64,000 nt of DNA. Origin: Bacillus sp. Cs-700 (GTDB taxonomy: Bacteria; Bacillota; Bacilli; Bacillales; Guptibacillaceae). Location: assembly GCF_011082085.1 (NCBI RefSeq), contig NZ_CP041063.1, positions 3,644,001 to 3,708,000 on the forward strand, written 5' to 3'. The notes below the pieces were generated by a model, which was not told where the DNA came from, searched no databases, and was given only the letters and a program-made list of their open reading frames with translations. Position numbers and translations under genes: made by a program. Shown one piece after another: positions 16,590 through 25,316 of this stretch. Positions within the stretch are counted from its first letter, which is position 1. Each line of letters begins with the position of its first letter.

Positions 16590-17918
16590 TCAAGCGAGAA
16601 AGGGTATGACTAAACCTGCTAACAAGAGAATTAATGCTCCGCCGAGCCGGGATGATATTTGAGCAAATGGCATGAGTTCCATTCTTCTTGAAGCGGATAG
16701 AACGGCTACATCACCAGTTCCGCCCATATTCGCCATACATAACCCAGCTGTTATAGCAGCCTCAATCGGATAAAACCCAACCAACTTACCAATTAAGCCG
16801 GAACCGATAATGGCACCCAAAACGACACCGAATACGGTTAAAATATATTGTAGCGTAAGGGCTTCAAGTACCGTGTTTAAATCAGTATAAGCAATCCCTA
16901 TGCCAAACAGTAGCGCAAGTGTCCAATTACTTGCGACGAATTTGTACCACTGACTTGCTCCATCAATGACGTTCTTAGGAATAATGTCTGCTATTTTTGC
17001 AATAGCAACGACAATAATCATTAGTGCATAAGGGTGTAGAGGAATGAAGTCTCCAAGTAATCCACCAATCGCAAAGAAGGTAATGGCGGCTAGTAATCCA
17101 ATTCCCATCTTTTGAATATCATAAGTTTGTTTCTCCTCTTTGTATTGAAACCCTTTTATTAATTGCCCGTTACCTGTGAGGGAAGGAAATTTGTTACCAA
17201 GCAGATTAAGCATGCTAGCGAGTACAATGGCAAATACGTTACCAAGGGCAAGTGCAGGGACGAGCATGGAAATATAATATGCCGGATCATTACCCATTAA
17301 CTCGGAATAAACCTGACTCATCGGAACAGCACCAGCACCCATACCACCACCCATAATTGGCATTGTGATAACGAGGATCGCGTCTCTTAAAGAAAAGCCT
17401 ACAAGAGAACCTAATAAACCAGCGACAACAATTGCACCGACAACGGCCCCCATAATAGGTAAGAAGTAGCGCAGACCAACTTTTACGAGGATTTTCTTGT
17501 TCATTCCAAGGATACTTCCCGTAATGAGTGCAGCAATATAGAAGTTCAAGAATGCCCCATCTTTCATGAATGTTGTCATTGTCGCGATCGAAGATTCAGG
17601 TAACCAACCTTCATAAACAAGGAATGCTGCACCAAAGATGGCGATAATGGCGCCACCCCCAAGGTATGTTTTGACGATTGGCGTATGATCACCAATCCAA
17701 CCTAGTAATTCTCCAAGTATAATCATAATAAGTAAACTACCAATCATACCGCCTGGGAGATTTCCAGTATAGAGACTAGTAAGTGTAATGGCCGCAAATA
17801 TCACAAACCATAGCACTGGGAGACCAAAAATTTTAATGGATTTCTTTTCTTGACTTATATTTTCGGACGAGGGGTCAGGTTGATTCTCATAATTTAACTC
17901 TTTAGCAGCTTGCGCCAA
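16590..17918 (-). CDS. maeN: sodium/malate symporter, 2-hydroxycarboxylate transporter family
   Basis: 442 residues, near B. subtilis MaeN (448). 2HCT fold with eleven or so helices; the two re-entrant loop motifs are visible as MGGGMGAGAVPMSQ (first) and CMANMGGTGDVAVLSAS (second). Imports malate with sodium. Assigned to malate because the malK-malR pair lies directly upstream, the same order as in B. subtilis. Start TTG 17918 is preferred: AAAGGAG is 8 bases before it, whereas GTG 17927 overlaps the ribosome site. A cre-like site lies 43-58 bases upstream. Confidence 0.88.
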   Translation of the reverse strand: MAQAAKELNYENQPDPSSENISQEKKSIKIFGLPVLWFVIFAAITLTSLYTGNLPGGMIGSLLIMIILGELLGWIGDHTPIVKTYLGGGAIIAIFGAAFLVYEGWLPESSIATMTTFMKDGAFLNFYIAALITGSILGMNKKILVKVGLRYFLPIMGAVVGAIVVAGLLGSLVGFSLRDAILVITMPIMGGGMGAGAVPMSQVYSELMGNDPAYYISMLVPALALGNVFAIVLASMLNLLGNKFPSLTGNGQLIKGFQYKEEKQTYDIQKMGIGLLAAITFFAIGGLLGDFIPLHPYALMIIVVAIAKIADIIPKNVIDGASQWYKFVASNWTLALLFGIGIAYTDLNTVLEALTLQYILTVFGVVLGAIIGSGLIGKLVGFYPIEAAITAGLCMANMGGTGDVAVLSASRRMELMPFAQISSRLGGALILLLAGLVIPFLA

Positions 17919-17960
17919 TTTGTTCACTCCTTTTTTTATACGCTAGTAATAAACAGATAA

Positions 17961-17976
17961 AGGTAAACGCTTTCAT
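17961..17976 (-). promoter_or_regulatory. cre-like (CcpA) site upstream of maeN
   Basis: Minus strand ATGAAAGCGTTTACCT matches 13 of 14 positions of TGWAANCGNTNWCA. Placed between the malR terminator and the maeN start, suited to carbon catabolite control. Confidence 0.55.
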
Positions 17977-18046
17977 AAGTTGGTTTTATCATAAAATAAT
18001 TAACAGAAAATTCACATGTTATGTAACTATTGATAGTAATGTAATT

Positions 18047-18072
18047 AAAAAAAGCAACCAGTAAGGTTGCTT
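18047..18072 (-). terminator. terminator of malK-malR
   Basis: GCAACC / GGTTGC stem with a 5-base loop, followed on the minus strand by seven T. Means maeN is transcribed separately from malKR. Confidence 0.85.
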
Positions 18073-18073
18073 G

Positions 18074-18799
18074 TTAAAGGTAATGGCGAATGGTAGATTG
18101 TTTCTCAGGATTAATCGCATATTGGTAAATAGGTCGGCCTACCCCATAAGTTAACGTTTCTTCCAAATAGCCAATACTACTTAGAAACTTTAAATATTTT
18201 CTTACAGATACTCTTGAGATGTTCGAAGTTGTTGCAATATCATCTGTAGAAAACTGAGGAACTTTAAGTGATAGAATGGTCGTGTTGATCGTTTCAAGTG
18301 TGTTTTTTGTTAAACCTTTAGGTAAATGACGATTATCTGAAGGTTCATGAACTTCTTCGGAAACTGGAAGTGTGGCCCGGAGCATATGATCGAGTTCTTT
18401 TTGATTCATCTGCTCTTTATCGGTAAGCTTGTAGTAATTCCGTTTATAGTTCAGAAGTGCTTCTTGAAACCGATCGAATTCAAAAGGCTTAATGAGATAA
18501 TCAATGGCACCAAGCCTTAATGCTTGCTGAATTTGATTAATTTCGGAAGAGGCTGTTATTAAAATAACATCTACATCCCGATTTTGTTCTCGTACTAACT
18601 TCAGAAATTCGATACCGTTAACTCCTGGCATATAGACATCTAGAAGAACGAGGTCAATTTTTGTGGAAGCTAATGTCGATAACGCTTCGTTAGCTGTTTT
18701 TGAAAGGTGGCTTGGCGTAAAACCATCGAGTTGCTCAACGTATCGCTTGTTCAATTGTGCAACCATTGGATCGTCTTCTACTATCATCACTTGAATCAT
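18074..18799 (-). CDS. malR: malate response regulator MalR (DcuR/CitT type)
   Basis: 241 residues. Receiver domain residues 1-120 with acidic pocket Glu8-Asp9-Asp10, phospho-acceptor Asp54 (LVLLDVYMPG) and Lys in YLIKPFEFDRF; C-terminal winged helix of the CitT/DcuR class (TDDIATTSNISRVSVRKYL, residues ~188-206). Phosphorylated by the partner kinase, it activates maeN in B. subtilis. ATG 18799 overlaps the kinase stop by one base, so the two are coupled. Confidence 0.9.
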   Translation of the reverse strand: MIQVMIVEDDPMVAQLNKRYVEQLDGFTPSHLSKTANEALSTLASTKIDLVLLDVYMPGVNGIEFLKLVREQNRDVDVILITASSEINQIQQALRLGAIDYLIKPFEFDRFQEALLNYKRNYYKLTDKEQMNQKELDHMLRATLPVSEEVHEPSDNRHLPKGLTKNTLETINTTILSLKVPQFSTDDIATTSNISRVSVRKYLKFLSSIGYLEETLTYGVGRPIYQYAINPEKQSTIRHYL

Positions 18800-20406
18800 T
18801 ATAAATCCTCTCCCTGGTCAAAAGGAACAATGATCGTAAATGTCGTTCCTTCACCTAAAACCGAATCTACGTCGATTGAACCTTCTAGTTTATCAATACT
18901 TTGCCTAGTAAGGAATAGTCCAAAGCCCCTGTGTTTGCCGTCTTTCGAAGTATGTCCTTGCAGAAAGATGTCCTCTAATTTGTCTTCAGGAATCCCTTCT
19001 CCAGTATCTGCGATCGTCATGCTTAATAAGTTATCAATATAAGAGAATGTCATGCGGATTTCTTGTTTTTCACTTGTAGAAACACTATCGATCGCATTAT
19101 CGATGATGTTACCCAGAATGGTAATCAGTTCATGAGTCATTTCAGGACGGTCAGCCTGAGGAATTTCTGTTTCAAAGTCTATTGTCATGGAAACATGTGA
19201 TTCTCGTGCATAGCTCATTTTCCCTATAATAAAACCTGCGAATATGGGGTCCTTAATATACTTTGTCACACTACCAATTTCATCTGCTTGATGATTAACT
19301 AGCTTGCTAATAAAATAAGTAACCTCTTCATAATCTTCCATTTTAATTAAACCGAGGAGAACTTGTAATTGATTCCTAAATTCATGAGATTGCGCTCGTA
19401 ATGTATCAGCGTACATCTGTACACCCGTAAGTTGCTCAGCCAATTGATTGACTTCGGTTTTATCTCTAAAAGTGGCGATGGCCCCCACAACATGACCATT
19501 CACAATTAGGGGGACACGATTGGTGATAATCGAGACACCATTAATCAACTGCTCTTGATCTAGTTCTGCTTCTCGTGACATAAGAATATCTTCGAGTCTT
19601 GTTCCTGGCAGGAAATCGCTAATTTTCATCCCTAGAGGATCAGATTTCTTCAAACTAGCCTGTTTAAAAATGCGTCGTGCTGACTTATTCACGAGAAGAA
19701 TCGTCCCGGTTCGATCAATGGCGATAATTCCTTCATGTACAGAATGTAACATGGTATTTCGTTCTTCGTGTATACGAGCAATCGCGTATGGTTCTAACCC
19801 GAAAAGGCTGTTTTTTATATATCGTGCTAATAAAAATGCTCCAATAATGCCTATAAGTACTCCAACAGTTGAACCGATAAGAATTTTCCTGTGGCTCTGT
19901 TGGATGGATGCCGTTACAGCTTCTAAAGAAATCCCCACCGCCACAGCACCGATCTGGTTCTGATTATTGTCGTAAATCGGTGTGAACGCCCGTAATGATT
20001 TACCTAGTGTACCAGTTGATCTAGATATGTATTCTTCTCCGTTAAGCGCCCTTTGTTCATCGCCACCTACAAAATGTTTCCCTATTTTTTGTACATCAGG
20101 ATGTGATTTACGTATCCCTTCCATATCCATCACAACTACAAATAGGACATCAGAAGCCTGTTGAATGTTTGTCGCGTATTCCTGAATGCTTATCTCTTCA
20201 TCAGGTATATCTGTTAATCCGTCTTTCACAATTTTTGATTCCGCAATCGTTCTGGAAACGGTAATTGCTTTATCCTCTAATTGATTTTCAATCGTTTCAC
20301 TAGTCGTATTTGTAACTAATAGATCCGTTATCAAGAGCGACATGATGACAACCGTACAAACGAAGATAATGATAATGGTGCTTAATTTAAAACGGTACTT
20401 TTGCAA
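18799..20406 (-). CDS. malK: malate sensor histidine kinase MalK (DcuS/CitA type)
   Basis: 535 residues. TM1 (residues ~8-30), extracytoplasmic PDC/PAS ligand domain (~35-170, with MEGIRKSHPD and a GxAVGIS end), TM2 (~173-195), cytosolic PAS (~215-320), dimerisation helix with phospho-acceptor His341 in QSHEFRNQLQ, then an HATPase domain (NIIDNAIDS, DTGEGIPED, HRGFGLFL). This is the CitA/DcuS architecture that senses C4-dicarboxylates. Start TTG 20406 is preferred over GTG 20415, which overlaps the AGAGGTG ribosome site. Confidence 0.9.
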   Translation of the reverse strand: MQKYRFKLSTIIIIFVCTVVIMSLLITDLLVTNTTSETIENQLEDKAITVSRTIAESKIVKDGLTDIPDEEISIQEYATNIQQASDVLFVVVMDMEGIRKSHPDVQKIGKHFVGGDEQRALNGEEYISRSTGTLGKSLRAFTPIYDNNQNQIGAVAVGISLEAVTASIQQSHRKILIGSTVGVLIGIIGAFLLARYIKNSLFGLEPYAIARIHEERNTMLHSVHEGIIAIDRTGTILLVNKSARRIFKQASLKKSDPLGMKISDFLPGTRLEDILMSREAELDQEQLINGVSIITNRVPLIVNGHVVGAIATFRDKTEVNQLAEQLTGVQMYADTLRAQSHEFRNQLQVLLGLIKMEDYEEVTYFISKLVNHQADEIGSVTKYIKDPIFAGFIIGKMSYARESHVSMTIDFETEIPQADRPEMTHELITILGNIIDNAIDSVSTSEKQEIRMTFSYIDNLLSMTIADTGEGIPEDKLEDIFLQGHTSKDGKHRGFGLFLTRQSIDKLEGSIDVDSVLGEGTTFTIIVPFDQGEDL

Positions 20407-20505
20407 TATTTTCACCTCTGCAGAAAAAAGAAAAAATTCTTATCTCTAGTGTAATCGTTTCTAGTGAGGATGAACATATGTCATGATCTCTTTAGAAACA
20501 GAAAT

Positions 20506-20533
20506 AACCGCTCAGAATTATGTCTGAGCGGTT
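20506..20533. terminator. terminator of the DHA2-type MFS gene
   Basis: Stem AACCGCTCAGA / TCTGAGCGGTT with a 6-base loop; short U-tract (TTATTTC) on the minus side. Confidence 0.7.
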
Positions 20534-20558
20534 TCGTCGGTGACTAATCGTTAATCTT

Positions 20559-22016
20559 CTACGTATTCACAGGTTTCGGAAGGTCTTGATTATCTTTTAG
20601 AGGAACCTTATTTGTTTCCTCTGTTTTCTCAAAAGGATTGTTTTTCTTAATGAAAAATGAAAGCACAAGGGCAACAATTGTCAGCACAAGTATCACAAGA
20701 AACGCAATGTTCACGCCATAAATATCTGGTCGTGAGATAGAGGGCTGCTGCTGAGCTGTTTGAGCTGTAGTCGTCATAACTGTCACAAGGATCGCCGTGC
20801 CGACTGATGCAGCGATCTGTCGCATCGTATTGTTCATGGCTGCTCCGTGCGGAATAAGGTGCTTCGGCATTTGATTCAAACCAGCCGTTGTGACCGGCAT
20901 CATCACCATCGATAAACCAAACATACGAATCGCATACATAACCGTTAAGAACGTAATGGTTGTCGATGTGTCTAGAAATGAGAACCCAAGCGTTGCGCCG
21001 GTTACAATTGTTAAGCCAACAATGGCAAGAAGACGCGCACCGATTCGATCAAATATTCGTCCTGTAATTGGAGACATAAAAGCTGTAATGACGGCTCCTG
21101 GAAGTAGAACAAGCCCAGACTCAAATGCGGTGAAGTCTCTCATATTTTGCATATAAAGTGGGATCAGCGTTTCGGACCCAATTAATCCAAGAAACATCAT
21201 CATACCTATAATAGTAGTAATCGTAAAAGTCTTATCTTTAAATACTCGAAACTCAAGCATCGGTTTTGATAGGCGGAGCTGTCTTAAAATGAAAATCGTT
21301 AGCGTGACGATACCAACGATCAGAACAACGATGGTTCTCATGCTGCTCCAACCAATGTTTCCTGCACTTGTGAACGCATAAAGCAATCCGCCGAATCCAA
21401 TTGATGAAAGAATTATTGAGATTGGATCGACTTTTGGAAACGTGAGCTCTGTGACATTCTTCATAACGAAATGGGCAACTGCAATAATCATAATAGCGAG
21501 TGGTAGCATCGCCCAGAATAGGAGACGCCACGAATAGCTTGCTGTAATCCAACCTGATAAGGCCGGACCAATAGCGGGTGCAAAGGAAATGACAAGTCCA
21601 ATATAGCCCATGGCAGCACCGCGTTTATTCACCGGGAAAATCATGAGAAACACGGTTTGCATAAGTGGAAGCATCACGCCAGCCCCGGCGGATTGAATGA
21701 CACGGCCAATTAACAATACGCCAAAGTTCGGGGCAAAACCGCCAACAACTGTTCCTACGGCAAAAATACTCATCGCGGAAATAAATAGTTGTCGCGTTGT
21801 AAATCGTTCAAGAAGAAAAGCACTGATTGGGATCATAATTCCGTTTACAAGCATAAAGACAGTTGTCAGCCATTGTGCTGTGTTCGCTGTAATGTTCATT
21901 TCCTCCATGATCGGCGGAATCGCCGTAATCATAAGGGTCTGGTTTAAAATTGTAATAAAGGCTCCAGCTAGTAGAAGGGCTGAAATTAACACTTTATTAT
22001 AAGGTTTGGTGGTCAC
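20559..22016 (-). CDS. MFS multidrug efflux protein, DHA2 (EmrB/QacA) family
   Basis: 485 residues with about 14 hydrophobic helices. DHA2 signatures: LNQTLMITAIPPIMEEM in helix 1, GRVIQSAGAGVMLPLMQTV in helix 4, and SFAPAIGPALSGWI in helix 5 (antiporter motif C, GPALSG). Proton-driven export of lipophilic drugs or similar compounds; closest in kind to B. subtilis LmrB/MdtP-type pumps. GTG 22016 follows GGAGG at 7 bases. No adjacent MarR/TetR regulator, which is often paired with such pumps. Confidence 0.88.
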   Translation of the reverse strand: MTTKPYNKVLISALLLAGAFITILNQTLMITAIPPIMEEMNITANTAQWLTTVFMLVNGIMIPISAFLLERFTTRQLFISAMSIFAVGTVVGGFAPNFGVLLIGRVIQSAGAGVMLPLMQTVFLMIFPVNKRGAAMGYIGLVISFAPAIGPALSGWITASYSWRLLFWAMLPLAIMIIAVAHFVMKNVTELTFPKVDPISIILSSIGFGGLLYAFTSAGNIGWSSMRTIVVLIVGIVTLTIFILRQLRLSKPMLEFRVFKDKTFTITTIIGMMMFLGLIGSETLIPLYMQNMRDFTAFESGLVLLPGAVITAFMSPITGRIFDRIGARLLAIVGLTIVTGATLGFSFLDTSTTITFLTVMYAIRMFGLSMVMMPVTTAGLNQMPKHLIPHGAAMNNTMRQIAASVGTAILVTVMTTTAQTAQQQPSISRPDIYGVNIAFLVILVLTIVALVLSFFIKKNNPFEKTEETNKVPLKDNQDLPKPVNT

Positions 22017-22212
22017 GATAGGACCTCCTCTCGTAATCTCTTATTATTTTCATTATTAGTAGTTGAGTAGTTTTCTCTCAATCAATTATCAAATTATACG
22101 CTCTTCATCGTCTCGTTACAAACGTCTTGATTGTAAATTTTCATTAAGGTGGAGGGGAGTTAATTCCATATAATGGTATAATTATGAAGGGTGATTCTCG
22201 TTAGCCAATATA

Positions 22213-22226
22213 TCTCCCGCGGGAGA
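22213..22226. repeat. perfect 14-bp palindrome
   Basis: TCTCCCGCGGGAGA, uninterrupted twofold symmetry, 29 bases before the methyltransferase start. Could be an operator; no known binding protein recognised. Confidence 0.4.
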
Positions 22227-22254
22227 GCTCACAATGAGGAGAAAGGTGGAAACG

Positions 22255-22983
22255 ATGGAGAAAGTGATACGAAGTGAAGAGGATTTGTTGCAACTACTAG
22301 ATCAGTTGCTTGAAGAAGAGAAGCCGATCAACTGGAATGCGTTTTATTCTGATCGTAAGCGGAAGGTACCTTTTTTCGTCCATCTACCAGATGAAAATAT
22401 AGTTAGGTATTTTCGAAGCGAGTCGTTCCAACCTGGAAAAGTACTTGAACTGGGCTGTGGGCATGGACGAAATGCGATTTATCTTGCCGAAAAAGGGTGC
22501 AAAGTCGATGCAGTGGATGCATCCAAAGAAGCACTCAATTGGGCGAGGGAGGAAGCGGCTAAAAGGGAAGTACACGTTAAGTTCATTGAAGAAAATCTAT
22601 TTGAACTTTCGCTCACTCCCCATACATACGATTTTGTTTATGACTCGGGTTGCTTCCATCACATCGCGCCACATCGGCGGATGAGCTATATTGGGCTTGT
22701 GAAGCAAGCGTTAAAACCAGGAGGGGAATTTGCGTTAGCTTGTTTTATTGAGAATGGCGAACTTGGAGGTTCTACCCTTTCAGATCTAGAAGTATATCAA
22801 AAGCGGAGTCTTCAGGGAGGTCTCGGATTTACAGATGAGAAGCTGCGTGCCATTTTTCAACAGGATTTCGAGCCAGTTGAAGTGACCGAAATGAAAAAAA
22901 TGGGTTCTGAAAGCGGCACATTTGGCGTAAGTGGTCTCTTGACCGCACGATTTAGACTCCGGAGTAGGTGTAAGGAGAGGTGA
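22255..22983 (+). CDS. class I SAM-dependent methyltransferase
   Basis: 242 residues. Methyltransferase fold: motif I VLELGCGHGRNAIYLAEKG (residues ~63-81), acidic loop VDAVDAS, motif with FVYDSGCFHHIAPHRR, and ALKPGGEFALACF. Same group as tellurite/TehB-like and thiopurine-type methyltransferases (FYSDRKRKVPFFVHLPDEN start). Substrate unknown. ATG 22255 is chosen because AGGTGG lies 6 bases before it; ATG 22234 lacks a good ribosome site. Followed by grpB, overlapping or nearly touching. Confidence 0.82.
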   Translation: MEKVIRSEEDLLQLLDQLLEEEKPINWNAFYSDRKRKVPFFVHLPDENIVRYFRSESFQPGKVLELGCGHGRNAIYLAEKGCKVDAVDASKEALNWAREEAAKREVHVKFIEENLFELSLTPHTYDFVYDSGCFHHIAPHRRMSYIGLVKQALKPGGEFALACFIENGELGGSTLSDLEVYQKRSLQGGLGFTDEKLRAIFQQDFEPVEVTEMKKMGSESGTFGVSGLLTARFRLRSRCKER

Positions 22984-22988
22984 AAAAA

Positions 22989-23513
22989 GTGAGAAAAGTC
23001 GAAGTACAGGAATTTAAAGAGATCTGGCGTGAACTTTTTTTGCTAGAAGCGCGGAAGATTGAGCAAGTTTTTGGCGATAATATGATCGAAATTCATCATA
23101 TTGGTAGCACGGCGGTTGAAGGTTTAAAAGCGAAGCCAGTGATTGATCTATTGCCTGTCGTGAATGATCTGACGTTAGTAGATCACTACAATGAACAAAT
23201 GGAAAGCCTTGGTTATGAAGCTATGGGGGAAAATGGGCTACCCGGACGCCGTTTTTTTCGAAAAGGTGGCGATCAGCGTTCGCACCATGTTCATCTTTAT
23301 GAAAAAGGACACCCGGATATTGATCGGCACTTAGCATTTCGTGACTATTTAAGTGAACATGAGGAAGACCGCTTGCGCTATGGTGAGAAGAAAGCCGATT
23401 TAGCGGAGCGGTATCCATATGAGATGGAAGCTTACATTGAAGGAAAGAATCCACTAGTCGAGGAGATCGAAGCTAAAGCACTGGATTGGTATAAAAGTAG
23501 AGGGTACGTATAA
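22989..23513 (+). CDS. GrpB-family (UPF0157) nucleotidyltransferase-like protein
   Basis: 174 residues. Diagnostic stretches: IHHIGSTAVEGLKAKPVIDLL (residues ~36-56; GST...D of the polymerase-beta-like fold), GRRFFRKGG, HHVHLYEKG and FRDYLSEHEEDRLRYGEKK. Biochemical role unsettled; members include CoaE-fused domains. Start GTG 22989 is preferred (GAGGTG 6 bases upstream) although GTG 22980 overlaps the previous stop. Shares a bidirectional terminator with the lipase gene. Confidence 0.85.
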   Translation: MRKVEVQEFKEIWRELFLLEARKIEQVFGDNMIEIHHIGSTAVEGLKAKPVIDLLPVVNDLTLVDHYNEQMESLGYEAMGENGLPGRRFFRKGGDQRSHHVHLYEKGHPDIDRHLAFRDYLSEHEEDRLRYGEKKADLAERYPYEMEAYIEGKNPLVEEIEAKALDWYKSRGYV

Positions 23514-23546
23514 AAGAACGCCGGATTGTTCCGGCGTTCTTTCTTT
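23513..23546. terminator. bidirectional terminator
   Basis: AAAGAACGCCGGA / TCCGGCGTTCTTT, 4-base loop, between convergent genes. Confidence 0.9.
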
Positions 23547-23548
23547 AG

Positions 23549-25066
23549 TTAAGGCTGATAAACTTTTCCAGTGGCATCCATATAAACCGTATGAAGAATC
23601 GTTCGCTCAAACGATGCCCCTTTCGTCGTTTTACCATTTACATCAAGCATAATGTGGTAAACGCCTTCTCCCGCGTGTTTCATTGGAAAGGATTTTAGTG
23701 AGTTAAATTCTTCTTGTGAGACTTTCTTTTGCTTCGTTTTACCGTTTTGACTATATTGGATTACGATCGATCCTTCGATGGATTTCTGATCAATTTTTCC
23801 TTGATCGACCTTAAGTTGCACTTCTTTAGCATTGCTCATCTCCAGCTGAAGCTCTTCATTCAGCTCACTTTCATAAGCAATCTGCATGAGATAACTTTCT
23901 TTCTTAGGCTGTTTCACCTTTAGTTTCCATGTACCTGCAGCCGGGGTGTTCACTTTCATTTGGTGATGAAACGCTCCTTCAAACATGCCGTTATCTTTGG
24001 AAGTGTTTGTTGCCGTATATGTTTTTTGATCAGGTCCTTGAAGGGTAATCACAGAATCTTTGTTTTGGCTCATCCAGTCGATTGCGATGCTTTTTGTGTT
24101 TGGTTCGATTTGTATCTTTTCCACTTTTGTCCCGTTAAATTCGCCACCTCTAATGAGAACGCTGGCTTCTTCTGGTTGGGCAGTTGCAGTTTCTTGTAAT
24201 GAATTGAGCGGTGCAAAAGCAGGGACTGACTGGGTTAAATAGGGTTCGAATATGTTAAACGTAGCGCTTCCTGTTCGAATGGAAAAGTGATCCCAATTGC
24301 CAACGCGAATCTCATTTCCGTAGGGAAGTCTAGAGCTAGTTACGGTTACAGCCCCGTCGTTTGGACCATACGGCCTCAAATACAACCCGCCCCAGTAAAG
24401 CGTGCCGCCAAAGCTCCCCCAGCTCGTACCACCAAATGTATAATACGGCGTGGCGGAAATAGTCGGTTTCGAATCGGTTACGGAGCGGAAGTAGCTCATG
24501 TAGCCAGTCTGAAGGGAATAGGTCGCGTCATTTCGATTCCCAATAATGGCAGCTAGCCACCCAGCCCAGCTACTATGGGCAAGATCGGCAAGTTGAGATC
24601 CTTTATGTGGTGTGGAAAGGGTAATCACTTTATCAACATACTGCTGGGCATTTGCGTGAATGATAGCAGCTTGGGCATCTACTCCACCTTTACTGTGCGT
24701 GACAAGAATGACTTTCTTTCCAAAATAAGCGTTCATTTCTTTCAATTTGCTAGCAAGCAGCTGTCCGTTATCCCACATGTTTTTTGTCGGATATAAATCA
24801 ATGTAAGCCGTTTGATAGTTCTTGCTGTATGTAAGTTCGTCCATGTCGTTTTGATCAATCCATGTGTTTGAAGAGCTGTTTAGTCCATGTACAAAGACAA
24901 GTGGAAGGGAGCCAGGCTTGACGGTCGTGGGTTCATCTCCAATGTACCATTCGCCAGGAGTGCCGGTTGCATCACCTTTTCCGATAATACCGGCTTGTGC
25001 GTCTTGGGCCAAAGGGGGAGCGAGCAAGAAGATCATCACCAATAGCGACACCAACCATTTCTTCAT
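23549..25066 (-). CDS. secreted alpha/beta-hydrolase (lipase/esterase)
   Basis: 505 residues. Signal peptide MKKWLVSLLVMIFLLAPPL...AQA, cleavage near residue 25. Hydrolase core residues ~52-280: oxyanion loop PLVFVHGLNSSS, nucleophile Ser125 in VTHSKGGVD, acid in PNDGAVTV and His in NWDHFSI. The C-terminal half (~300-505) is beta-rich and probably a cell-surface or substrate-binding part. Acts on esters or lipids outside the cell. Residue composition is rich in Lys/Asn/Thr as is usual for exported proteins. ATG 25066 follows AGGAGGG. Confidence 0.85.
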   Translation of the reverse strand: MKKWLVSLLVMIFLLAPPLAQDAQAGIIGKGDATGTPGEWYIGDEPTTVKPGSLPLVFVHGLNSSSNTWIDQNDMDELTYSKNYQTAYIDLYPTKNMWDNGQLLASKLKEMNAYFGKKVILVTHSKGGVDAQAAIIHANAQQYVDKVITLSTPHKGSQLADLAHSSWAGWLAAIIGNRNDATYSLQTGYMSYFRSVTDSKPTISATPYYTFGGTSWGSFGGTLYWGGLYLRPYGPNDGAVTVTSSRLPYGNEIRVGNWDHFSIRTGSATFNIFEPYLTQSVPAFAPLNSLQETATAQPEEASVLIRGGEFNGTKVEKIQIEPNTKSIAIDWMSQNKDSVITLQGPDQKTYTATNTSKDNGMFEGAFHHQMKVNTPAAGTWKLKVKQPKKESYLMQIAYESELNEELQLEMSNAKEVQLKVDQGKIDQKSIEGSIVIQYSQNGKTKQKKVSQEEFNSLKSFPMKHAGEGVYHIMLDVNGKTTKGASFERTILHTVYMDATGKVYQP

Positions 25067-25270
25067 AAAACCCTCCTATTTAAAATGAGTCTTATACCTT
25101 CTCAACTATAAGAATATTCTGTCTATTAATCAAGGAACCATTTCACTAACTTTCTTAGTTGGAGAATAGGTCTATCGAACGGTAACCGCCGTTCATTCGA
25201 CGCGTTTCTCTGAAGTTCTTAATCGTGCTTCTTCTCTCTCAAAAAAGCTGTGTCAAAGGTACTATTAGTC

Positions 25271-25309
25271 ACAAAAAAAAACGATCCAGACCTTACCATG
25301 TCTGAACCG
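25271..25309 (-). terminator. terminator of the LtaS-like gene
   Basis: Minus strand CGGTTCAGAC / GTCTGGATCG (10 pairs, two G-U) followed by nine T. Confidence 0.85.
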
Positions 25310-25316
25310 CAGTTTT

